Source of the DNA: Trichaptum fuscoviolaceum
Taxonomy: Eukaryota > Basidiomycota > Agaricomycetes > Hymenochaetales > Trichaptaceae
Direction of reading: 5' to 3'
DNA length: 64,000 nt
NCBI GenBank assembly: GCA_910574455.1
Contig: CAJSYZ010000005.1
Location: forward strand, 5,518,001-5,582,000
Below, piece by piece: positions 21,256 through 34,017 of the stretch. The translations under genes were made by a program, and so were the position numbers. Every line of letters begins with the position of its first letter. The stretch's first letter is position 1. Under the pieces are notes generated by a model, which ran no database searches, had not been told where the DNA came from, and worked only from the letters and a program-made list of their open reading frames with translations.

Positions 21256-23682
21256 ATGTCGGCAAGAGGGACCAAGCGCAGCGAAGCTCGCAGCCAGTCA
21301 CTGACGCCGTCGCGTTCACGAAGATCAGAACGCATGCCTCTGCTGGGGACAAAGATACAACAGGGACCTGTGGACGTACTCGATCCCATAGAAGGGGCAC
21401 ACCTGCGCTCCGAAGATGCGGGTGGTAAGCTGATGTCTACAGTTTTCGAGAACCCTTCTTACTCATTATATTGCACTATAATAAAGCAAGGAGCGGCGAG
21501 TCCTTCGATAACGTACCCCACGAGAAGAGGCAAATGGGTAAGCTACTAATCACTTGAGCGTACGTGTAGAAATCTACAGCATAGTATCGCAGGCCTCTTC
21601 AGTACCGTATTCCTTATTGTCAACTGTGTTATCGGAACTGGGTGCGTATGCATAATGGCATATTGTCTCGTCCTAGAGATAATTAACAATTCTCCTTTCC
21701 TCCCAATAGAATCTATGCCACACCCAGTCTGATCCTAAGGTCGTGCGGAAGTGTTGGAATGTCACTCCTCTTGTGGATTCTAGGTGCACTGATTGCAGCC
21801 GCCGGCACTGCAGTATTCATTGAGCTCGGAACGGTAATGTGAACCCTTCTCAAAATCATAGAGCATCTCCGTCTCAGGCGCATAAAACAGGGACTGCCTC
21901 GTAGTGGCGGAGAGAAGAACTATCTAGAATTCATTTTTCGAAGACCAAAATTCCTCGTGAGCTGTGTCTTTGCTATGTATGCTGTCTTAATTGTGAGTGT
22001 GCGAAATCCTCTGGATGTGAGGTGCAGCTCACCCCTTGTTTTGTTTGATGTCGCAATGTAGGGCTGGTCCGCGAATGGTGCTGTCGCGTTTGGAGAATGT
22101 AGGATCCGTCTTTCTGGCTGCGATTTCTATCTGAATCATCCCTTTTCCTAATCTTACTTCCGCAGACACCATACATGCACTGGCTCTACCCATAACAGCC
22201 ACTAACACGCGCATTGCCGGAGTCTCTGCTTTGACCGCGGCATTTCTGCTACATGGTACCAATCTAAATCTGGGGCTCCGCGTGCAAAACATCTTCGGCA
22301 TCCTCGTCTTGCTAGTCATGCTATTTATTGCCCTCGCGGGACAATTTGTGCTTCTGTTCCCTAAGATTTCTTCAACGAAGCCTACGGAAAACCTTGAATG
22401 GGGGAACCTTTGGAAAGACACGCGGCTGGAGGCGAACGCATTCGTCACAGCCCTATACAATATCATCTGGTTTGTGATTCTCCTAAATTTTAACGTTAAT
22501 GGCTTATTCTAATGAGTGGTAGGTCATTCGTCGGATATTCGAATGCAAACTACGCCTTATCAGAAGTCCGAAATCCGGTGCAGACGATAAAAAAAGCTGC
22601 ACCACTGGCCTTGCTGTTAGTCACGATTTTCTACATGCTTGTGAACGTTGCATATTTTGCCGTTGTTTCAAAGGAAGACATCCTTGGTAGTGGTCGGGTC
22701 GTAGCGTAAGCCGTTTCTCGGCGATCGTAACTCGGAGTAAAAGTAGTGATGTTGACTCTTGATCGTCGCACAGGGCGCTGTTCTTTAGGAACATATTTGG
22801 TCCAGACACCGAGCGGGTGGGTCTACCTTAGTCCCTATGTATTTTCGGACTAAAATGACACAGACTCACGCCATTAGGTCGTTAGTGCTATAATAGCCCT
22901 GTCTATGTTTGGGAACATTCTCGCGCTCCTCTTCACCCATGGCAGAGGTATAATCTCATGTCCGCGAAATTTCGTACATGCAGTCTTTTGATAAAGTTAT
23001 CTAGTTATCCAAGAACTTGGAAGAGAAGGATTACTTCCTTACTCTGAATGGTTCGCCAGCAATAAACCCTTCAATGCGCCATTTTTCGGCCTCTGTTTGC
23101 AATGGGCCGTAAGCTCAATCACTGCAGCAGCTCCCCCACCCGGTGATGCGTTCAATTTCGTTCTCCAATGTGCGTTGCCAAACTTTATATTGAATCCAAG
23201 TATTTTACTTATCTTTATATGTGATGTGCGTAGTATCATCGTATCCACGTTCATTGATTAACGCGACGATTGCTGGGGGTTTGCTCTTCCTTCACACACG
23301 ATGGGGACGCAACTGGGACTGGTCTCCACCGTTCAAGGCGTGGCCTGTTGCCACGACCTTCTTCCTCGCCTCAAACCTCTTTCTCGTTATCGTCCCACTG
23401 GTTCCTCCGTCGCCCGGATATTCACCCTACGAGCATCTGCCTTACTTTGTAAGTCCGTCTATCGTCTTGGACCTGCTTGCCTTTTGCTTACAGCCACTCG
23501 GATCTGCACCATAGCTACACGTTGTGGTTTGCCTAATGATTGCAGTACTCGGTGTAGCGTACTGGTACATCTGGAGTGTCTACCTTCCTGAGAGAGGGGG
23601 GTACACGCTGGAGCGGGAGGTGGTTATTCAGGAAGATGGCGTGTCGCGAAGCGTGTTTCAGGAAAATTACTACTTGGATTAG
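21256..23682 (+). CDS. High-affinity methionine permease-like amino-acid transporter
   Basis: Thirteen exons (21256-21424, 21487-21537, 21593-21641, 21710-21833, 21891-21992, 22062-22098, 22166-22469, 22523-22705, 22774-22816, 22878-22947, 23005-23169, 23234-23448, 23515-23682) join in frame to 559 residues. A hydrophilic N-terminus is followed by about twelve membrane segments. The first has NCVIGTGIYATPSLIL, the G-S/T-G-I/F substrate-binding turn of the APC/LAT family. Others include GLPRSGGEKNYLEFIFRRP, SFVGYSNANYALSEVRNP and SMFGNILALLFTHGRVIQEL, which resemble fungal MUP1-type methionine permeases. It would import methionine or related amino acids at the plasma membrane. Substrate is inferred from family resemblance. 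The gene looks intact. Confidence 0.9.
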
Positions 23683-23909
23683 ACATTATTACATGCTGGA
23701 ATCTGTAGTTGATAAAGGCCACCAGGACATTATGACCGATTGGGGGTTAACATTAAAAGCTCCCATGTTAATAGTATATTGTCGGCTCCGTCCGCAATAC
23801 ACTCGCCCAAAGGGTGCACGACTCCTCTACATACTTAACGAGAGCATGCTCCAACTGCTTATTGATACCCCGGTCTCAGTCTCTCTTCGACGACAATCAA
23901 CGACTAGGA

Positions 23910-24536
23910 ATGTCAAGCACGACTTGTAGCAAGAAGTCTTCGGGCTCCGCCCTTCCTGGCAACCGTCTTAACGCTCGTCCATCCAGCCTGCCCTTCCCCT
24001 CGTCCTACCCTCCATCATCGACCGTATCTCTTTCTACATCCAAAACTACATTCACTTCTCATCCGACTTCTCCTTCCCCGTCCTCCGCATTATTGGACAC
24101 ACAACCGCAAACGAAAGGCCGTACAAGGGATATCCGACAACATACCCGTAACAAGTCGCTCCTCGGTCGGGTCATCATTCCCGGACCCATCCCGCCCAGT
24201 CTACTGGACTCGCCCTTGTTGCAGTCGCCAGAGAGTGTATTCCGCCGGCCGTACCCGCCGAACTTGCGCACACCCGAGAAAGAACTTGAAGAAGATCAAT
24301 GGCTGGGTGACACCGTGCCCATGCACGCTGACAGCGACAATGCGCAGCTCCCCAACTCCGCCTCGGGCTCACTGCGACGAAAAGACATGCCAGAACGCAA
24401 TGGAGCTGCGAGCTGCGAGACGAAAAAGGCCACGCGCGGACAGACTGGCAAACTCCCGACTGCAGTTCCTCCGTCATCTTCGACATCATCGAGTGCAGCT
24501 GCACCGGGCACACGGCCTTTCGCTTCTGATCGGTGA
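23910..24536 (+). CDS. Ser/Pro-rich hypothetical protein
   Basis: I do not recognise this gene. A 208-residue ORF starts at the ATG at 23910 (MSSTTCSKKSSGSALPG) and is rich in Ser, Pro and Thr. Its centre looks ordered (RNKSLLGRVIIPGPIPPSLL, then SPESVFRRPYPPNLRTPEKE). The C-terminus is charged, then Ser-rich. It begins 227 bases after the permease on the same strand. No membrane segment or signal peptide is seen. The composition suggests a disordered regulatory protein. The ORF could be only one exon of a longer gene. Confidence 0.5.
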   Translation: MSSTTCSKKSSGSALPGNRLNARPSSLPFPSSYPPSSTVSLSTSKTTFTSHPTSPSPSSALLDTQPQTKGRTRDIRQHTRNKSLLGRVIIPGPIPPSLLDSPLLQSPESVFRRPYPPNLRTPEKELEEDQWLGDTVPMHADSDNAQLPNSASGSLRRKDMPERNGAASCETKKATRGQTGKLPTAVPPSSSTSSSAAAPGTRPFASDR

Positions 24537-25180
24537 CCCGACCAATCGCCTCCTGCGGGAATGGTGGTGAGAGGGGTATTATGAGAGCCGAGACTCATCC
24601 CGGGAACATCTTGAACCTGCAGGGAGAGACGATGGCCCGGGTGCAACTGAATTCGGGGGGTAATTGGATGCCGCTGATTTCATGGAGATATACACGAGGT
24701 AGTGTCCGTCAATTCTTTCAGAGTCATCTCCTCAATATATAGTCTATCATTTCTTTACAGTTGAAAATCATAGCTCTTCACGGGTCAAACATGTAGAACC
24801 CGGGTCGGCCATGGACACCACAAATCGTGACAGACTGATAATTTGGGACTCGTACTGTTTGCGTTCGTGCCTTCTTTAATTGTGATTACATCGTGCTGAT
24901 TGCTACATCTCATGGAAATAGGACATGTCGTAGTGGCGATAGATCAGGCTTAGTGGAAGTAGTCAATTAGCCAACCGCACAAAAACACCGGTATGTACAG
25001 TCTTCGCGCATATTTACAGTACTATTAGTATGTGAAACCTTGAGTACAACAACAACAACAGCAACAACAATCACAATCTCACATACAACAACAAAAGACC
25101 ACAACACACTGAACCAGCCAGCCCCGTAAAAAATCTTACAATGTGATATGTACGTCCGAAATGCGTTTTGGCGCAATGAC
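24537..25180. other. Intergenic region
   Basis: Nothing recognised except the short CAA microsatellite at 25046-25071. Confidence 0.5.
25046..25071. repeat. CAA microsatellite
   Basis: An interrupted (CAA)n run with one CAG, followed by further CAA-rich sequence to about 25110. Confidence 0.8.
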
Positions 25181-26860
25181 TCAAACAAAATTTACAATCT
25201 CGCCTGACGACGCCACGCTGCGCTTCACAGACCCGTCACTGTGCAGTTCGTCTAAAGGCAGATCCTGGGAGACATCTTCTCGTCGGAATTGAACCTGGAA
25301 GTTCATGGGCGTGTCCGCTGCGTGATTAGCGCGTTGTCCGGAGTACGACCCATTGCTTCTGATATTGGTCATCGCGTATGCCGAACGGATGTGAATGAGC
25401 ACCCGCGTGCAACAGATACTATGTAAGACACGTTGCATTCTGTGTGAAAACCGAATAGGTCAGACTCTCAGACTCGCAGGCAATTATGGGGAGGGCGTAC
25501 ACAACGAGAAAGAAGACCATTTCGAGCTTGTGAATATATTGTAAGGTAAGCAAGACGCGTGAAAAGATTGATGTGTGGAGAGTCTCACCGGTGCGACGAG
25601 AATCGCTACTAGATTCGCGATAGATGCACCTGATATCCCGCACGTTAGTAACGGGCGTCACAAAACGGTAGACTGCCACGAACAAAGGATTGCAACAAAA
25701 TAAAGGATTCCTAAAGATGATTGGTTAAACATTTATGATGTACGTAGGATAATTCTGCTTACCATCACGGTATATTATTCCAAGCGCAGAGTTGCTGGAA
25801 AGGTCCACTATTCATGCTAATTAAACACATTTCGCTATCATATCGTTGTCTGCGATACTTACCGGCATTGAATGCCTTGATGACCATTAGTGCAAGGGCA
25901 ACTAACATGGCGGTGAGTCCGGAATTGCTTACAGCAAGATAGTGTATGAGGGTACTTACTGGCTTCAGTTATGATTATTAGTACGAAATCGACGTAGATG
26001 GTACGATTAGGGAGGTGGAATAAACATCCATGGATTGCACTGGAAACAGGGGGGATGACTATGAAGACGCGAAAGGGGGTGGGTGAAGAGCCAGCATTCA
26101 GTATCACGTGGTGTTAATATTTAGTGTACTTGCATACCGTCAAAGCCCTCGAAGTATTGCCGATCGATAATCGCGGGCGCCACAACAATTGCCTTTGTGA
26201 GGAAGGGGTAATGTCAGACAGAGCGCATGAAAGATAGGAAGCAGCACGCACGATAAAGAGCATAAATAGTATTAAAGTAACCCATCGATCTTTGCCCCAG
26301 ACAGCCCACGCTCGCATCATTAGAATTACTGGGAAGCAAGCAGTCAGGATGCATCACGGGCATCAATAATAAGCTCTTTATCTTACCTTCCGATATAACT
26401 ATACCGTATGATGCCGCGACTGGATTTCCAGTTAAGTATATCGCTTGCTACTATTGGTAGAGGTACCCAGGACTCACAGGCACAGATTTGGATGGAGGTC
26501 TTGCATAACTTCATTCGAAGAACAGTAAGCTTAATGCACCTTCAGAACACACCGGTTCCAAACTTACCGAAGTCTCCGTGCCAATTACCATCGCTGGAAA
26601 AATATGTTAGCTGCCTGCAACCCCGAGAAACAAAAACATCGCTCACTAAACAAATATTGTATACAATCCCAATAAGGTAGATAACGATTGATGAGGAAAA
26701 GGACTTTTGAGACGTTCCATCTCGACCTCCAAATATAGTTCACCTCATCGTCGAAAGTAAGTAAATGATCGTAGCTCTGCACGGAAAAAGACTGATTAAA
26801 GGGCGAACAGGTTGTGTACTGCTAGTACGTACTAGTAAGCCTAGGGCGGCGACTGTAGGG
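25181..26860 (-). CDS. DUF6533-type multi-pass membrane protein
   Basis: Minus-strand exons carry the hallmarks of the large Agaricomycete DUF6533 family: SYDHLLTFDDEVNYIWRSRW, then KVLFLINRYLPY, then VAASYGIVISE joined to VILMMRAWAVWGKDRW, further membrane stretches (TLILFMLFIVRAASYLS; TIYVDFVLIIITEA; AMLVALALMVIKAFNAG), and a C-terminal QRVLHSICCTRVLIHIRSAY. The hydrophilic tail ends at 25181. About seven membrane helices are expected; the function of the family is unknown. Exon borders are only partly resolved. The first exon probably lies at about 26833-26857 or further upstream, so the start is uncertain. I see no clear break in the parts read. It is not a STE3 receptor. Confidence 0.75.
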
Positions 26861-28316
26861 AGGGGCGAAGGGGGGGCATCGTCAGTGACGAGATTCGACG
26901 GATGTTTCACTCTGTCTGACCGTTAACATACTACAATATGTGTGAGCTTCCGTAGATGACAGGCGGATGTCTCATGAAACTCACTTTAAGTATTTGAAGA
27001 TGAGAAAGTTGACTGAAGACTGAGTCTAGAAAGTTGACAGCTGTGATCTCCGCTGTGCCAGGCTGCATCCCGTTGACATGAAATCCGTCCAGAAGGCGGT
27101 GGTCAATGCCTCACAGCCAGCGTTTGCGGGCTCGAGAAGATGAGGGGGAGCGATGCACTAATGGCGCGGACAGCGCTGGTGATGTTTAGACTCTTGTATG
27201 ATATTCGGAACGAACTAGTGTCCGCCGAGATAGGCCTACTGTCAGTTATTATCCGTATGCCGAGGTCAGAGTATCGATAGACATGCCAATGATTGCCAAT
27301 TCAGGCACTTTGGGCGAACCGACAGCTCGGCTTTAGCTTCGTATAGCCTATCACGCTGCATCTCGCGGTCTTCGAGGGCCTTGGGTCGATCGCCCCATTG
27401 ACATTTGGAAATTCATTGAATGGCCCTGGATGAACGCGGTATAATTTGACAAACTAAAAAAGTAATTTGTCCCTTGAGCGGGTGGTCAGCGACGGCTAAT
27501 TAGTATAGTGGATGATGGCGAGCCAAGATACAACCTCCGAAAGCGCAACTTACGTTGCCCGGTCGAATTTCAAAACAAAACATATGTCGCAGCACGTGCC
27601 GATAAAATCAAATGTCCTCATAGTTAGACCCCCGAGCTCCAAGTCGTCCCCCATCGGTTTCATCCATAAATTTTGACCAACGTCTATAATCTCGATTGAA
27701 GCATCCGGGACTTCATGCTCCCCGACGGAACTAATCTCTAATCACCGACCCTCGGATTATCTTCCCGACTATGCCTACACCACCACGCGGGGTCATGGCA
27801 ATCAGTTGCCGTTTGATCTCACCAAAATTATATAGTTCTCGGCCCTGCAAGTTCAAGTTATGACCCTAGATAAGAAGTTAACGGCCCTCAAACATAAGCG
27901 ATCGGATTGTCGCTATGTGCCTTTAGGCTTTAACAAACTGTGAAACACTCCACGCGCGAGATCTCTGCGACGTAGAGGAATGGAAGCTTGCAGAGTTCTT
28001 TCGAAAAGGAAGAAGAATCAGTTCATGTTTCGTGTCCTTCGATGGCCTCCGGATAGGTAGAGATCACAGAAAAGCGTACTTGAATATCAGCGATACATTT
28101 GCAACCAAGAAGATACCGTTTCCACATTGACAATAGTACATATCGGCTAAAATGGCAGAATGATGGAGGCGTTTGAAGTTCGATGAATACCTTGAATGCA
28201 CGTATGTACGTATAACATCATTATACAGTCATGTGGCGTCGTCACAGCGGATCGGCGGAGAGAAGAATCAGCTGAAAAGGCCTAGAGGAGATTGGACTTC
28301 GGCCATGAAATGGACA
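26861..28316. other. 1.45 kb without a recognised gene
   Basis: Upstream of the DUF6533 gene and downstream of DCP1. May hold a first exon of the former. Otherwise nothing was recognised. Confidence 0.45.
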
Positions 28317-30853
28317 TTATGCCCGATCGAGGTAGCCTTGATATAATCTCTCAACAAACGATTTGTCGGTCTAAACCGCAATATTTTCAAGAATAGAACA
28401 TGGTAAGAAAGGAGAGTGACTCACGTGGATCAAGGTCAGAACTTGTTGCATGAAAGTATTCTTGTCCAAAACCGGGCCAACAGACGACGCACCGGAGCGG
28501 GAGATTTCGTTCAGCAAGACACCTTTAGCTAGGTCGGGCGCAACGCTCGAGGTCAGTGGCGACTGCGCAGACCGCTTGATAGTGGATATGGAAGACGACG
28601 AATTTCCATTAGTCAAATTTCGAGGGGGGGTTGTTATCTCAGTAAAAACAACGCTTTCGTTCGCAGGAGTTGCCGTTCCAGCCAGTCGCTCCTTCTCGCG
28701 CCTTGAGGACTTGCCACGCTGGCGATCTCTCTCGTTCGCCGAGGATGAAACTGGCCCACTCCCTTGCGAGTAATTCGTCTTGTCCTTCTCCTTATCTTTT
28801 GGCCTGGAGGTAGGCTCCCTTCGAGCTCTGTCTTTATCCCTTCCCTTGCCCTTCTCCTTGCCGTGACCGCCAGCACCATTCGTCTCAAAGGCCTGAGGAT
28901 CATCTAAAACTCGGATCTCACTGAAATCAAGCTCCATAATGCCATCAAAGTCTTCTACTTTTCCATTGTGCTTGTCCTCCTTACCCGACGTCCGGGATGC
29001 CTGAGTCTGTGGCCAAAGCTCGGAATCCGCCATGAAGGGTGCACGTTCGGGTGCAGGCACCGGCGCGGGCACTGTGCGACTGGGAAAGGCCTGTCCGCCC
29101 TTAGTGCTTGGACCGGCCGCCAAAGCATCGGAGACAGACTGTGACAGCATAGCCCGGCCAGATTTCTGTGAGTTCAGAGAGAGATGCGAAGGCATAGACT
29201 CCAACCCACGTCCCTGCTGTGCGCGAGGGGTAGTATCTCCCTTAAGAGAACCATTTGAGCCAGTGTTTGTTGCACTTAAGAAGGACGAACGTGCGCCCAA
29301 AGTGCGGGATCCCAAGCCTCTGTCCTGTGTATGTTGTCGGTCGACGACCATTTCACCTTCCATGCCAGTAGATGCCTCCGATACGCCACCATCATCTTCC
29401 CCCCGATCTGCGATATAGCCCCTTTCTTTACTACGAGGGGCCCCAGCCGAGCTCGGGGTACGTGGGCGCGTTACGTTCTGTGCTTGAGGCTGTACCGAAC
29501 TTGCACTCTGCGATTGCTCCGAATTCGAAGTTGAGATACGCGATGTGCTCCTACTTGATGAGCTGGGAAAACCCATCAGTTCGTGGATAACATCCGCAGT
29601 AAGTATCTGCGGTAAAGCGGCGTTATTCGGTTTTGGTGATAGGATCTCCATGTCCTGCGGCGGTGAGGAAACAGTCGACGTATGAGACGGGAACCTGAAT
29701 TGCGCATTATTATCTGCAGGAAGTAATGGTCTTTGCGAGGATTGTCCAGTCGAGCTTGCAACGGATGCAAACATATTGTTCAGTAACGCCTGTCCTGATA
29801 GAGGTCCTTGTGGTGCAGCAGGTGGCTGATTGCTTCTACTAAGCACCTCCAGAATACTATTCGCTGTCGTGCTAGGTTGCACCGTCTGTGATGGAGGATC
29901 GTTTTCGAAAGGAGGAAACAAGTCATGTAAAGATGCTGAAGCAGCAAGCTTTGCGAAAAGATGATCAAGTCCAGATACACCAGGCTCAGGCTGGGTATTA
30001 GACGTTCCTCCTGCTTCATGCAGCGCTTGCCTAACCACGCTATTGGTACTTGCGGAGACACTCATCGCGTCATGGTAGACTTCATCCCCTGATTCGCTCT
30101 CATAGTTATCTTCGTCCTCGTTGCCGCTGTTTGATACAAAGGTTGACCGCACGAGAATGTCCGGGCCGAATCGGTATTCTTGGGGATATGGAACACCCCT
30201 CGATACACAGTCAAGTAAACGAAGCATGACATCGGCAAGAGATTCTCGCGTGTCCGTCGGTAGCGTCCATAGGCTCATAGTAGATTGTAGGCGATCGCTG
30301 TGAGGAGCTTCGTATCCACTGTCGGCAGTGGATGTCCCATGGGATTCCTTGCTCTCTATGCATAGATATTGCCCTTGAGGCGTTATTTTATCGGAAGGGA
30401 TGATGTATTGTACAAAGTCTTCCGTTCCTACGCGATTGAGGATGAAGAAGCCGTATTTTGGCTCAATGTCCCTACGAATCATGAATATGTGCACATAGGC
30501 TTTGTGCCAGCGAAACAAACGCACCTCTCAAACAAAAACAAAGCGCCTTCATATCCCATCCGCTCCCACCTCTGCTCGGAGATGCTGTAGTAGTACGCAC
30601 AACCATGAGGGAACTGATCAAAGATCGATAGGATGTGCGGGTCTCGTCGACGCAAGATGCGAAGGTTACTGTTATATCGCGACGCAGGCGACATGCCGAC
30701 TTCGGTACGCGCTGGCACCGCGGCAGGCTTCTGAGGTGTGGCTACGCCTTTGCCGTTCGTTCGTCGGGAGTCACCAGCCCGCGCTGAAGACCTTGGGAGC
30801 GTTGGGTTGCTCGCCCCTCGAGGCCGACGTCGAGCATTCTGTTGGCGGGTCAT
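28317..30853 (-). CDS. DCP1: mRNA-decapping enzyme subunit DCP1
   Basis: Exons 30853-30525, 30471-28425 and 28370-28317 give 809 residues. An N-terminal basic tail is followed by the EVH1-like Dcp1 domain (about residues 60-190): RYNSNLRILRRRDPHILSIF, YYSISEQRWERMGYEGALFL, then YGFFILNRVGTEDFVQYIIP, and SLWTLPTDTRESLADVMLRL. Dcp1 activates the catalytic Dcp2 in cytoplasmic mRNA decapping and in P-bodies. A long Ser/Gln/Lys-rich disordered region fills the middle. The C-terminal FMQQVLTLIHTDKSFVERLY plus QGYLDRA resembles the trimerisation helices of metazoan DCP1, and it is recovered only when the last intron (28424-28371) is spliced. The gene is intact; it is longer than yeast Dcp1 (about 230 residues). 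Confidence 0.9.
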
Positions 30854-31748
30854 TGTACTCGTCGGTGCAATGGCCGTCGTGGCTGGTGAGTTGCAAGTTC
30901 CCCTGCGTTCACTGGCACACTGGCAGGCTTAGTCAGCATCCCAGTGCACCACCGTGACTCCGAGTCGCTGAGGCCCTTCAAGTTTAGGTTCACCATTCGA
31001 CATTGATGTTCAAGTTCATGAGTGCTCATGATGTGAGTACACGGAGCTTTGGTTAAGACTCATGCATATGCGCCGTCCTTAACTCGACTTCGAGTTCTTG
31101 GGCTCCATTTGCTTTTGTGTTCATTGCATACTAATGCCGAAAATTCGAACGCACTTTCATCACCGAGTCCATCGCTATGTTGTACTACTTACACCTAATA
31201 TCAACGACATCCAGTACTGTCTTCAAATGTGAGTGTCGATCAGCTAATGTTTGCTTACTGTAGACTGAAACAAGAACTTTCGTGTCATGCCCTATGACTT
31301 CCGTGCTGAATACTACCGTATCTTCAGATACCTCGCGTATACTTAGATACTATACGCGAACAATGCCCATGCGAGTCGGTCGCCCCAGCTACTATCGTAA
31401 GTACGTGTCAATGCCAGAACTAGCCGATCATCTTCAATTATCAAGCGCTTTACACTCAAAAGTGGATCATGTCAGCAATTCAGTGGCCCCCCTTCCGACC
31501 GGTTGCAGACTGCCCGACCGTTTATTCTCCTGAGGCTGGACCATCCTCTCGGTCTGATCCTTTGCACTGGTATGCAGAGGAAAAAATCAGAATGAATACT
31601 TGAGCCTTGATCTGAGATACTTACATTTTATCAAACCTCCGCTCGCTGACGACGAAGACTTCTGCATGCGGCCTGGCTCTGATTCGCTGTTCAGTATGGC
31701 CTACATAAACACCATTAATATTCCAATTACCTCCATGCCGCATCAAGA
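30854..31748. other. Divergent intergenic region (DCP1 / P450)
   Basis: No gene is seen. The DCP1 side holds the GACTCCGAGTC palindrome and TTCAAGTT words listed separately. Confidence 0.5.
30945..31020. promoter_or_regulatory. GACTC-C-GAGTC palindrome with TTCAAGTT words, DCP1 upstream
   Basis: The perfect inverted repeat GACTCCGAGTC is at 30956-30966, preceded by CACCACCGTGA and followed by CTTCAAGTTTAGG and GTTCAAGTTCATG. It lies about 100-165 bases upstream of the DCP1 ATG (30853, minus strand). The same combination occurs upstream of SEH1. A role as a transcription-factor site is inferred. Confidence 0.4.
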
Positions 31749-34017
31749 ATGTTGGAGCTACTTTCACTCATCACGACTTTTGACGCCTTCCTTGCTCTCT
31801 GCGTACTAGTATTTGTCGGTCCTGTAATCTACTCTCGAGGACGCTCACCCTCAAATCTGCCGCCAGGTCCTCCAGGACATTTCCTGATCGGCCATGCTCT
31901 AAAGATTCCTGTCGAATATCAGTGGAGAACGTTTGCAGAATGGGGAGAGACTTACGGTATTAACAAAGCTCTTTCCTTTCCACCGATGCCAATATCTTTC
32001 TTTAATCGTCCAGGACGTCTCATTTACATTCATGTTTTTGGTCGGCCCGTGATTATTTGCAACAGCCTGGATATTGCGAGAGAACTCCTTGAAAAGCGCA
32101 GTCACAACTATTCTGATCGCCCGAGAATGATGAGTGGTGAATTGTGAGTGCTTCACCCGTGTGCAGTACGACTACTCACACAAGTATACACAGGCTTGGT
32201 ATGGGGTCGATGATGACGTTGATGAATTACGGGGATAGATGGAGGAAGCAACGCCGACTCATGCAAACATCCTTTAGCCAACAAGAATCTGCTGCTTTTC
32301 GACCGGACATCCAGGAAGAGGTCAACAAGTTTGTCCTAGATGCATGCGGGTTTGAAGGGGACATTCGTGGTCTAGTTCATCAGTAAGTATATCTTCTTAC
32401 CCGGGTAATCGTTATTGAATCTTCTCTGAAGATACTCATAGGCTTGTCTCTCGTACTCTTTGCCTAATCGCATACGGACATAAAGTCACCTCAGAAAAGG
32501 ACGATATTGTTAGGCTAATGGACAACGTTGATGAAGTGTGTAAAGTCATTGGAACACCCGGGTCTGCACCGGTGGACATGATTCCTATCCGTACGTTGTC
32601 CATGCGCTTAGGGTCAAACGCATACTCATCTAATACCTTCAAGTTCAATATATACCGACTTGGATTCCTGGCTTAAGGTTTCCTAGCCTTTTCTCTAAAG
32701 GTAAAGAACTTACATTAAAGGCCTATCACGCACCTATTGCGCTGGCACGAAAGGAACGGGTGCGTTTTTACGTTGGCACCATGTCCGTCATGATTTTCAA
32801 TTATTTTCCTTCAAATTTCAGGAAAACGGGACTTCAAGAAGGGGGCTTATTCCTAGTCTACTTGAGGATTCTGATTGTAGAAACGTCAAGGATTCTGAAG
32901 AAGCAGAGGACATCGCAGCTCTTGGAGCAGTCGCATTCTTTGGTAAGCCAAAACATATTCATATCATGACCAGTAAATTTCTCAAGGTTTATTACGAAGC
33001 TGGGTCCGAAACGGTGTGTTGCTGTGTTATGTCTTCTTTATTACAAGTCTATTGAATGATAGATAGTCGGAGTCTACTTTATACACGTTCTTTCTCATGA
33101 TGGTGCTTCATCCAGAGATTGCCGAACGTGCGCATGCGGAGCTGGACGTGTTCATAAAGTCTAATCAAAGACTACCGTCTCTCGAAGATAAGAACCAACT
33201 GCCCTTCCTAGACTGCATACTGAAAGAAATGTACCGGTATGCAGCCGATTTGCTCAGACGCACGAATCTGTTATTCACTATTAAGCATCATCCCAGTATC
33301 CACCCACCTGCGCCTGTCGGTAAGTGTCCCAACGCATGTGAAATCTCCCAAGATTAGTTCAGATAACCTGCATTCATAGGCATTCCACATCGCTCCGTGA
33401 AAGACGATGTTTACGAAGGCTGGACAATCCCCGCCGGATCAATGATAGTGACTAACTTGTGGTCAGTAACCTTCTCTCATAATGTACGCGTCAGTTAACC
33501 TCTCTTGGACACAGGCAAATGATGCGAGATGAGCGTTACTTCCCCGATCCCCATCGTTTCATGCCTACTCGGTTTATGGAACAGAAGGAGAACGATAGTC
33601 TGCACGATCTGGCAGCCGACCCAGCAAAAGTCGTATTTGGGTTCGGAAGACGGTACGTTTGCGGGTTGCTCTGTTTCATGCATATCATGAAACCCGATTG
33701 TAGTGCTTGCCCGGGACGCTATTTCTCTGACGATCTCATATGGCTCACAATTGCCTCCACTCTGGCTCTCTTCGATATCTTGCCTTCTCTTGATCCTACG
33801 ACAAGAAATGTCATACTCCCGAAAGTGGACTTCGTTTCAGCAGCCATCAGGTGAGTTGGAAGGCCTTTTCCCACTTCTCCCGTATAGGATAGCACCAGGA
33901 GATGGCTAACTATCGCGGATTGTAACTCGCAGCATCGCGAAGCCGTACACTTGCCGTATTATTCCACGTAGTGAGTTTCACGAAAGCTTAATTGGTGAAA
34001 TCGAGAATCTCGCATAG
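31749..34017 (+). CDS. Cytochrome P450 monooxygenase
   Basis: Exons: 31749-31956, 32014-32143, 32194-32382, 32442-32590, 32644-32759, 32822-33013, 33067-33236, 33297-33319, 33380-33461, 33515-33652, 33704-33850, 33933-34017, giving 542 residues. The N-terminus has a membrane helix and the proline hinge LPPGPPGHFLIGHA. Later come YGDRWRKQRRLMQ, the I-helix EAGSET, KEMYR (EMYR about 382-385), RFMPTRF and FGFGRRACPGRYF (Cys about 468). It belongs to a different family from the other P450 here. Within 32822-33013 a possible 44-nt intron (32943-32986, GTAAGC...CAAG) would shift the frame. Reading through keeps the frame and adds about 15 residues before the I-helix, so this point needs transcript data. 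Substrate unknown. Confidence 0.85.

Noticed and set aside
22029..22466. Minus-strand 145-codon ORF
   Set aside because: Antisense shadow of the permease exons.
25181..26860. Membrane protein as the missing STE3 pheromone receptor
   Set aside because: It carries DUF6533 hallmarks (YDHLLTFDDE, MMRAWAVWG) rather than STE3 motifs, and lies 16 kb from the pheromone-like gene.
12575..34017. Two P450s as parts of one secondary-metabolite cluster
   Set aside because: They are 17 kb apart with housekeeping genes (PCNA, DCP1) between them and no backbone synthase.
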